Below, piece after piece: positions 10,841 to 18,740 of a DNA stretch of 23,196 nt. The stretch covers positions 1-23,196 of the forward strand of contig LWCA01000569.1 in the NCBI GenBank assembly GCA_001642005.1. Direction: 5' to 3'. A program made the position numbers and the translations under genes. Within the stretch, counting starts at the first letter, position 1, and each line of letters starts with the position of its first letter. The DNA is from Intoshia linei. Taxonomy: Eukaryota; Orthonectida; Rhopaluridae. Below the pieces are notes generated by a model. The model was not told the DNA's origin. It worked only from the letters and a program-made list of their open reading frames with translations, and made no database searches.

Positions 10841-12340
10841 CTACAAATAGCATCCTAGCTCTGCTGAGGGCGGACATTTTTATTATACCAGAAAAATAAA
10901 TTCAATAAAAAAATCTAATCTCAAAATTCTACTATTCACTATTATCAATTATTTAAAGGAGTGGTTCCAAACTTGTTACACGTGGACCCGTCATATAACA
11001 TTATCATTTAATTTAAAGTGAATTATTCCACGTTAAATCTATTTGGTTAACATTTGTCTAAAGACCTTTAAAAAAAATTGTTAACCCATTTTTGAATTTA
11101 TTAGACAGAATGTGTATAATATTATAAATAAGTAAAAACAGTACAATCTTAAAAATTGTGACAAAATAAAATTATAAAAACCTATTTTGTCATTTTCAAT
11201 GTGATAAATTATCACTGATAATATATATTCAGTATAAATTTAATAAATAGTTAAAAATACCAATTATGTATCAATAATTAACGGAATCAGCACTTTAGTA
11301 GAAACAGATTTCAATTGAATTTTACCAATATTGCAAAGCATTGTAATAAATATAAATATGATAATAACGAAGTTGTCTTTTAGTACTTCGTTCGTTGTTA
11401 TAATTTAAATTTAAAATTAAATGTTTTGAAAATGAGAATTTCAGAATCAAAAATTGAGTAGCAATGAAAAAAAACCCGAAGAAATCAATTATATAGATTT
11501 CCACCCATATTTTGTTATTAAAAATGTGTAGACGTTCAATGCATATTTTTTTTGAAATTGTAGGATGATTATTTTACTTTTTAATTTTAATCCAACATTT
11601 AAAAAATATTGGTTGATAATATATTAAAAATTATTTTTCACCGGGAATACATAGACTTTTGAGGTTGAAATTGTGTAATTATATCAAATAGAATAAGCTC
11701 TATCAGAATAATCTTCTTTTTTAATTGTAGGACCATTAATTATTTCAAATTTTTTGTTTTAATAAAATAGTTTCGCAATAAAAAAAATTAATATTAAAGT
11801 ACTTTTTTGACCGTGAAGGCGTCACTTATTCAGATTAAAAATTTTTGTGTGTCTTAACAGGATACAACTGTACCATCTGTCATTTTTTTTAAATTCTAGG
11901 GCTGTTTTCATTTTAAAAAAAAATGGTAATATTGGCTTTGATCGTCAAAATTATTTTTTTGATGTTTCCATTTATTACAATGTTTATAATTTTATAAACT
12001 ATCCCAGAATTTATGTTTAAAAAAATTTTATGACATGTTTCAGTTTAAAGGGTAATTTGTGGTTTTGACCATGAAGCTATACGTTTTTGGGGCTGAGATT
12101 AACGACAATGTTAATGCTTTTAAAACTCGTTCCAGAATGTACGTTTTATTACATTTTGGGATTGATTTTGGACTTTTTGACCTTAAAGGACTCAGATTCT
12201 GAAACTCAAAAATAGATAAAAACACGTCCTGGGAAAAACTGTATTTGCAATTGAGTTTTTTTAAATCAAAAAACTGTCAATTGTGTAAATAAATGGTTAC
12301 AAACAGACACAGACATCATTTTTATACAAGTACAGGATAA
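10841..12340 (+). repeat. Interspersed repeat family A, copy 2 (long, intergenic)
   Basis: It starts CTACAAATAGCATCCTAGCT, followed by CTGCTGAGGGCGGAC and TTTTTATTATACC, and tracks copy 1 through the CTACTATTCACTATTATCAA and TTAGACAGAATG blocks. It ends at 12293-12340 with GGTTACAAACAGACACAGAC, ATCATTTTTATACAAG and TACAGGATA, closely like the end of copy 5 at 15560-15602. The centre (11200-11950) is AT-rich and has no coding frame. It may be several fragments rather than one insertion, since only the two ends are matched to other copies. It shares orientation with copy 1, so the two flank most of the SLC44 coding exons. Confidence 0.6.
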
Positions 12341-12590
12341 TAATTTATTTTTTTAATAACCTTTCAATAATACTTTCGACATTTTTATAATTGACTTATA
12401 AAATTTTAAATATTAAATTTTTCGAAATTTCGGTGAAATGTTCAACTATTTAAAAATTTAAATATTTGATTTATAATTATATTCATACAACTATATACAT
12501 TTGTTTGAATATTTCCAAGTATTTATACAAGTTTCCAAGAAGCGTTAAATGTAACCAAGATGTACGGTATAAATATTTTTACAATTACAA
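12341..12590. other. DNAAF5 upstream region with short upstream ORF
   Basis: The AT-rich stretch before the DNAAF5 start. An ATG at 12560 opens a 12-codon frame ending in TGA at 12596-12598, out of frame with and overlapping the DNAAF5 start at 12591. If it is in the mRNA leader it could lower initiation at the main ATG. No promoter element was recognised with confidence. Confidence 0.35.
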
Positions 12591-15500
12591 ATGTCTGATT
12601 TAAATTTGGATCTAGAAAGAAGTCTAAATTTGCTACAAGATGCAAATAAAGGAAAACGTTTAAAATCAGTGAAAACTGTCAATTCTAATATCACCAATTT
12701 AACCGAGAATAGCAAACAAGTAAATTTATTATTATATAGAATTGCTAATAAGATTACGACTTTATCGTTACACGACAAATCTGAAACAATTAGAGAAATT
12801 TCTGTAGTAGTATTGGATAAAATTATAATTCAACTATTTGATAATTTTACCAATCAAATTTGGGAATTATTTGACGTTTCACCTGAAACTTATATAGAAA
12901 AATTGGAACCTATTAAAAGAATACTATCAATAATTCAGTATCTAACATTTCGACTCTTGGATAAACAGAAAGATTGTAATTTTTTTAATAAAGATCGTGA
13001 TAATAATAATGAATTTGTCATTGAAAAGGACTCTAGCGAAGAAGTAAGATTACTCATTCTCAAGAGTATACATAATTTTTTATTTTTGCTTAATACTGTG
13101 TGCGAAGAAAAAAGCAATTTCAAACATGAAAAGGATCAATACAATTTTAAAAATGCTATAAATTGCATTATTAATCATGTTGAATTCAGTAACGCGTTGT
13201 CGCAATCACTTGCTGATACATTTCCGGAAGCTTTGAAATATACATGTCTTTGTGTAGAAGAGTATTCAAAAGTTATCATTATCCCTCCAAAAGATGACTC
13301 CAACAAGGTGATCCTCGACAATTTATACACATTGTCATCACATCGACGATCCGGTGTTAGGATTTCTGCTATAAACGCAATTTTTTATGTCGTATCTAAC
13401 GATGAAAAAAATACTCCTGACGCTTGCCATCATTTAGCTCAAAGACTTTTTGATTCGGTCGAAAAAGTTCGTGTTACAACTATACATTGTCTAGGAAAGT
13501 GGTTAATGAATTTACGGGATCGTTACTCATATCAAGCAAATATAATTCCTTTGCTTTTAACTGGGTTCAGCGATGAAAGTATGAATATAGTTGAACAAAG
13601 CACCAATTATTGGCATGATACAGGAATGCAATACATAGAAGAGAATAAAGAAAGATTTAGAGATGAACAACAATATCTAAGTTGTTCACTTGAATATTAT
13701 CCATTTAAAAGTACATTTCATTTACATTTTAAAACAATGACATGAATCAATGACATGTCAAGGTGGAAAAAACGTACCCGAATCCCCTCTTTGGGTGACC
13801 TCATCGAAATTTTTCATTTTTCAAAATTTTTACCTATATAATATTCTTTGTTTGTCTGTGTGTGTGTTATCGTTTATTTCAATAACTACCAGTCTTAGAA
13901 TTTAATAAAGTCCACATTTTAAGTACAGTTTTTTCCGGAGGTGTTAGCAAAATAAATTTCAACCTCCCAAACTCACATCTTACGGGTTAAAAAGCCCAAT
14001 TGTCTTTTTTTTGAAAACCAAACGAGTTCGAGAATTTAAAAAAATATTCAATAATTATAACTATTTTGTGTGCTAAATTTTAAATATCAAGCCAAGAATT
14101 TTGAAAAGTGGATAGGGTCTATAATATAAACTATATATGATATAACATATATCACTATATAGCACTATGCATCGTTTTTGGATATTTTTTTAGTTTAGGT
14201 TCGGCTCTGTCTTTACATGCCATTGAAATAAATCATTGTTTATAGATTATGTATCAAAATGTGAATTTAAACTTAAAATTAGATGAACGACCTAATATTG
14301 GATGTAGAACAATGGTATCGAATCATTTTGGTAAATTAATGGGAGCTTTAAAAACAGAAGTTAGAGACTGGTTGGATGAAACGCGATTAAAATCTATTCA
14401 ATTGTTGAAACACATTTTGCTTAATGTAGAAGAAAATGTTACCATCAATATGTGTCAAGTTTTTTCTATTTTGATACGCGCATTTTTCAATCATTCAGAT
14501 GAAACTTTAATAGAGGTAATATAGAACAGTGGAAAAGTATCATTGTTTTTCACATCAAAAATTGAAACACCGCAAACACTATTCCCTCCCATTGCTACAA
14601 AATTGGTTGAAATACTTTTTCAGGGTTTTAATATTTTTTAAATGGATATTAAGTATGTTAGTCCGAAAAGGGAAGGACCAATTTCGTGTAGCAATATTTC
14701 AAGTGAGTCTAATGTTTGATTTAATCTAGTATTTACTAACTGTGGGGCTAGGCCCATAGTCGTCTTAAGCTACTTCGTGGTACTGGGCTAAGCAAAGGAC
14801 CGGAAGCTCTTTAAAGTTTTTAGCGAAGCGATAAAAAAATTTTAGGGCCTCTTTTTTAAAAATTAATAAGAGAAAATCAAAGATTTCATACTTTCTTTTT
14901 TGAATATTCACTTAATAGAAAGGTTTTAATGTTTAATATTATCATTTGAAACAGTTTTTATGTCAATATTATATGATAAACATTGTAGAATATATTTTAA
15001 ATTGAATATTTACCAGAAATTTTATTCTTTAAACTATTTTCTTTCTAGCTATTTGAATTCCCACACTTCAAAACTTATAAACTGTTTCTTAAGATATAAA
15101 TGAAGTATTTTTTAATAAATTGGGGGCCTTTTTTTAAGATATAAGTGTAAAGTACTTTTATTAATTGGGGACCTTTTTTAATGAGTGGCCCTGGGCTATA
15201 GACCATATTGCCCATGCCTTAAAACGGCTCTGGCTAGGCCACTGGTGGGGCGTTCAAATTTTTTTTTTACTTACTAATTTCATTTAAAATAATTGACTTT
15301 TTAATTTAAGATCGATTTTTTAATTGATTTTAAGTTTTTCAAGTTGAGATAATGGTAACGCTCATGATTTTAAAAACTACACATTTATGGCTTATAAAAT
15401 TCTGAGACTTTTTTCATTTAAAAAAACTGGTAATTTTGGGGTTTGACCATGAAGATGTAAGTTTCAGAGGTTGAGATTTACGAAAATAGTAATGATGTTA

Positions 15501-18500
15501 AAACGCGTCCAGAATGTATGTTTTTGAAATTCTATGACTGTTACTTTTTCAAATAAACGGTAACACACACATAGACAATCAATTTTTTATAAATAAAGGA
15601 TATATGGATTGTGGGTCCGTAGGTTTCAAAATTTGGGAACCACTGTTATATAATATTAAATATTTTTTATTTACTATTAATATTAATAAAACTTTAGATA
15701 CGTGAATGTTGTAGAATCATTGGTTGTTTCATACCATTTGCAGATTGGTGGAAAATTGTTTGTCCAGAAATTAATAGAGTTGGTACTACACAACATTCTT
15801 TGGCTCATTTGTTATCCATATTAAGCTATATACTCGAAGGGTGTAACCCAAAAATGTCTTTGGATCATAATAGTGTGCGTGATGTAACATTAATATTGAT
15901 GGAGCACGTACAAACATATAATGAAAAGGTTACATCTGCCATAAATAGAATAATGACAGTACTTCTCTGTAATTTTAAAGACTACTGTATCAATTCAATG
16001 GAATGTAAAATTGAAGATGAATTTTATAATATTGCAATTTCGTGCATCTCATTAAGTAAAGACACCCAATTAGAAACGGCAAAACTTAACATGGAAAAAT
16101 TTTGCAATATTATTAAAGATGTTTACAAACTATTAGAGATTCAAATTCATGATAAATACTGCAGTAAAATTTTGCAGGATATGTCTGGCAACGTTAATAT
16201 ATGGAATAAAAATAGTGTTGAACTTGCAGTTTTTTTGGAAATTCTTTCAAATTTTGATATATACTACGTGTTGACGTTACAAGACATTAAAACTATATTA
16301 AGGATATTACTTGACAAAAATCGAGATGCCGAAATGAAACTAAAAATTTTTATAAAATTGGCTAGATATTTTAAAAATTTACCTAATAATCATAACGATT
16401 CATTTTTAATTGGCGTAAATGAAGAATGGTTTATTCAGGATATTATAATTCCAAATTTAACATGGATTGCTGGATTAACTCAGGCGGCTGTTCGATCATC
16501 AGCACTTTCTGCATTATTTACTCTTCTAAACAGTAAACAGATTGACATCTATGTGGTATTTATTATATGTTGGGATCGGCAATTTTCTCGTTTTTCGTTT
16601 CAATCTATATGAAACATTTTGTTATAATTATATTATATTTGTTCTTACCCAAAAATACTAAAAAAATTAATAAATTGTATGTCGAAAAAATTTACGGAAT
16701 TAGCCAACCCTACGATATATTAATAACAGATCATAACCTACCGTACCTCAAACTTATTAATAAGAGAACCTCATTTTTATAAATTGAGGATTAAACAAAT
16801 TTTATTTTACAGTGTAACTGATTTCAGCTGATAATCAAAGCCAAGTCCATAGTCTTGACTCCAGACCGTGGACAGGTGACTGAGGCGATTTTAGATTAAT
16901 AAGACTCAAGTGAATATGTCTGTAAATAAGTTTCTATTTTCATAAAATAAAAAAATTATATTATATAATTTATATATTATGATCATATCTTCTACCTAAC
17001 CTTAAAATGAAAGCTTTTATAAGATTTTTTGAAACAAAATTCTTGAAGGAAAATTTTCAGATTATTTTTTTAATCAAACTTTAAAGGAAATGATTTTTGA
17101 AAATTTTTTAACCAAATCCTTAGAGGAATTTTCAGCTATTTTTTTACCAATACTTAAAGAGGAGGCTTTTTTTAGATTTTTTTAACCAAGCCCTTGAATG
17201 AAAAATTTCAGATTTTTTTTAACCAAACCCTTGAAGAGGAATTTTCAGATTCTTTTTTTACCAAACTTAAAGAGTTTTTTTTAAGATTTTTTTTCAAACC
17301 CTTGAAAGGGAATTTTAGATTAATTTTTGAAAATTTCCCTTCATGGGCTTGGTTAAAAATTATATATTATGAACATTTTTTACCAAAGTGTCAATCGGTA
17401 ATTTTCAGATTTTTTTTTACTAAACCTTGAAGTGGAGGGTTTTTCAAGATTTTGGTTTTAACCTAGCCCTTGAAGGGAAATTTTCAAAAAACAATCTAAA
17501 AATTGTCCTTCAAGGATTTGAAAAAAATCTGAATATTCTCCTTCAAGGATGGTTAAAAAAATCTTAAAAACTTCTTTTCTTTAAGGTTTGCTAAAAAAAT
17601 AATCTGAAATTCTTTTTCTACTGGGTTCTTCTTTGGTAAATCTGAAAATTACCGATTGACACTTTGGTAAAAAATGTTCATAATATATAATTTTTATATT
17701 ATAAAAATTGTGCCTGATTTACCGTTTCCGATTGGGACTATGCCATTAGGCAACATTTACAAATTTTTTTCGGGTTCATTTTTGATTTTCAGGTTCAAGT
17801 CCGGTAGGTTCGGTTTTGATTAATACCTTCCTTTTTTTAGATTTCATCAAATATTGAAAATGTTCTACCGAGCGTGCTGGCAATGTTGGAAGAAGATAAA
17901 AAAACGACAAGAGTTATTGCATGTAAAATATTGAGTTTGCTTATAAAAAATTCACAAAATGAAAAAAGTGTCTTAAGTATAGATTGTCTAATGAAATTAT
18001 GGTCAAATTCTTTACTCAGTCGAATGAATGACGCTAGCGATGAAATCCGCTTGTTGGTAATTTCTATTGCTCGCGACTATTATCAAAGTCTCATTAACCG
18101 TATGCAAGTTTGTGATATAGAATTATATCGAGCTTATTTTGAAAATGATTACAACATTTTATTTCTCCATATGGACGACGCCAACCCTAAAATTCAAAAA
18201 AATATAATGGGTAATTTATAAATTAAAAATATCCATAAATGCGGTACACCCGCAAGTACGATGGAATCATAACAATACCGCCCGAGGCAATTTTTCAAAT
18301 CCATAGTATAAAAGTTAATAAGATTGAAAATGCTTGCTCTAATACAGCAACTCATAATTACATACAGTACATTGTTTCAATTTAGAAGTATTGAAAATTG
18401 CAGGAAAATTAACGCCTGAGCTAGTACTCAGCACAATAGAAAAAGTAAAATTCAAACATCGAAAAGATAACATGTGTCTGGAAATTGAAAAATCCATAAA

Positions 18501-18522
18501 AAATATAAATTTTTGTCAATAA
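12591..18522 (+). CDS. DNAAF5: Dynein axonemal assembly factor 5 (HEATR2)
   Basis: DNAAF5 is a cytoplasmic HEAT-repeat protein needed to preassemble the dynein arms of motile cilia and sperm flagella. Exons: 12591 to about 13680, 14246-14515, 15698-16555, 17841-18210 and 18386-18522; about 907 codons, against about 855 in mammals. Matches run in family order: HLAQRLFDSVEKVR, NLRDRYSYQANIIPLLL, ERPNIGCR, DWLDETRLKSIQLLKHILL, AEMKLKIFIKLARYF, IIIPNLTWIAGLTQAAVRSS, LAMLEEDKKTTRVIACKIL, LHMDDANPKIQKNIMEVLK and KLTPELVL. The amphipathic helix-pair pattern of HEAT repeats runs throughout. Exons 2-5 join cleanly. Exon 1 does not: all nearby GT donors (13681, 13684, 13711) leave phase 1, whereas exon 2 enters in phase 0 right after an in-frame TAG. 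A micro-exon, unusual donor or frameshift must explain this, so function is not assured. Stop TAA is at 18520-18522. Confidence 0.9.
13765..14045 (-). repeat. Repeat family A, inverted copy in DNAAF5 intron 1
   Basis: From GTTTGTCTGTGTGTGTGTTATCG through AATAACTACCAGTCTTAGAA to AAAAAGCCCAATTGTC this is the reverse complement of 7145-7330, with about 80-85% apparent identity by eye. Its outer end (AACGTACCCGAATCCCCTCT) matches the fragment at 8905. It fills half of the first DNAAF5 intron and begins some 85 nt after the exon 1 donor region, where the reading phase is broken. Confidence 0.75.
14740..15244. mobile_element. MITE-like element in DNAAF5 intron 2
   Basis: The left end, CTGTGGGGCTAGGCCCATAG then TCGTCTTAAG, is mirrored by the right end, which read on the other strand is CAGTGGCCTAGCCAGAGCCG then TTTTAAGG. 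Both are followed internally by a CTGGGCTA motif and a GGGGACCTTTTTT / GGGCCTCTTTTTT pair. No matching target duplication was found and there is no coding frame. The CAGTGG end suggests hAT, but this is uncertain. Confidence 0.55.
15345..15645 (+). repeat. Repeat family A copy 5 with an adjoining hAT-like end
   Basis: The stretch from GTTTGACCATGAAGATGTAA (near 15436) to AACGGTAACACACACATAGA and ATTTTTTATAAATAAAGGATA (15602) follows the end of copy 2 (12055-12340): TTTTGACCATGAAGCTATA, then TCCAGAATGTA, then the CACACAGACA terminus. Just beyond it, AAATTTGGGAACCACTG (15629-15645) has the form of a right-hand hAT terminus. A possible mate, ACTGGTGGGGCGTTCAAATT, lies at 15241, so repeat A may sit inside an older hAT copy. 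Confidence 0.55.
16556..16959. other. 5' part of DNAAF5 intron 3
   Basis: Non-coding. The 71-codon frame starting at 16567 reads through the splice donor and matches nothing. A moderately GC-rich patch at 16820-16890 (CCAAGTCCATAGTCTTGACT, CCAGACCGTGGACAGGTGAC) stands out from the AT background, but I could not assign it. Confidence 0.4.
16960..17700. repeat. Palindromic minisatellite/foldback array in DNAAF5 intron 3
   Basis: An array of diverged units of roughly 45-60 bp built on AACCAAACCCTTGAAG, GGAATTTTCAG and a T-run. Units are direct from about 17000 to 17330 and again at 17400-17490, and inverted at about 17325-17360 and 17490-17640 (CCTTCAAGG ... TCTGAA ... GGTTAAAAAAA). A core near 17357-17412 (TATATTATGAACATTTTTTA, CCAAAGTGTCAATCGGTAAT, TTTCAGATTT) is repeated in perfect inverted form over close to 58 bp at about 17635-17692. 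The left border also carries TTTATATATTATGATCATA. Transcribed as part of the intron, it would fold into a long hairpin. The 78-codon frame at 17194 is an artefact of the repeat. Confidence 0.85.
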
Positions 18523-18523
18523 A
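18518..18523 (+). promoter_or_regulatory. AATAAA poly(A) signal overlapping the DNAAF5 stop
   Basis: The last sense codon CAA and stop TAA lie in CAATAAAC, so a canonical AATAAA overlaps the stop codon. It is the nearest such signal to the coding end and would suit a very short 3' UTR, in keeping with the 218-nt gap to PCID2. Use is inferred, not shown. Confidence 0.45.
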
Positions 18524-18740
18524 CTATTTTCCAAATTTGATAAAATCTAAAGTGGCCAGAAAAAATACGTACTATCAATTTTAGTTTATTTGGTGTTAAA
18601 TGTAAAGCCAAAACTACTTATCTATGATGAAGAACAAAAATTTTCGGCTTAAAATTTATTCTTTATTATAATAATCTAATTTCAACAAAGTTGAACTTTA
18701 TCAATTTTGATACATTTATTTAAATTTAATTAATTTTAAA

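Noticed and set aside
14529-14729. ORF downstream of DNAAF5 exon 2
   Set aside because: It lies in an intron between exons that join perfectly in phase and encodes nothing recognisable.
17194-17430. ORF rich in Phe and Lys
   Set aside because: It is a chance translation of the T-rich foldback array; residues follow the repeat units.
12591-18522. Condensin subunit CAP-G or another generic HEAT-repeat protein
   Set aside because: The helical-repeat look first suggested CAP-G, but QRLFD, LRDRYSY, PLLL, LEEDKKTTR and the order of segments follow DNAAF5/HEATR2 from end to end.
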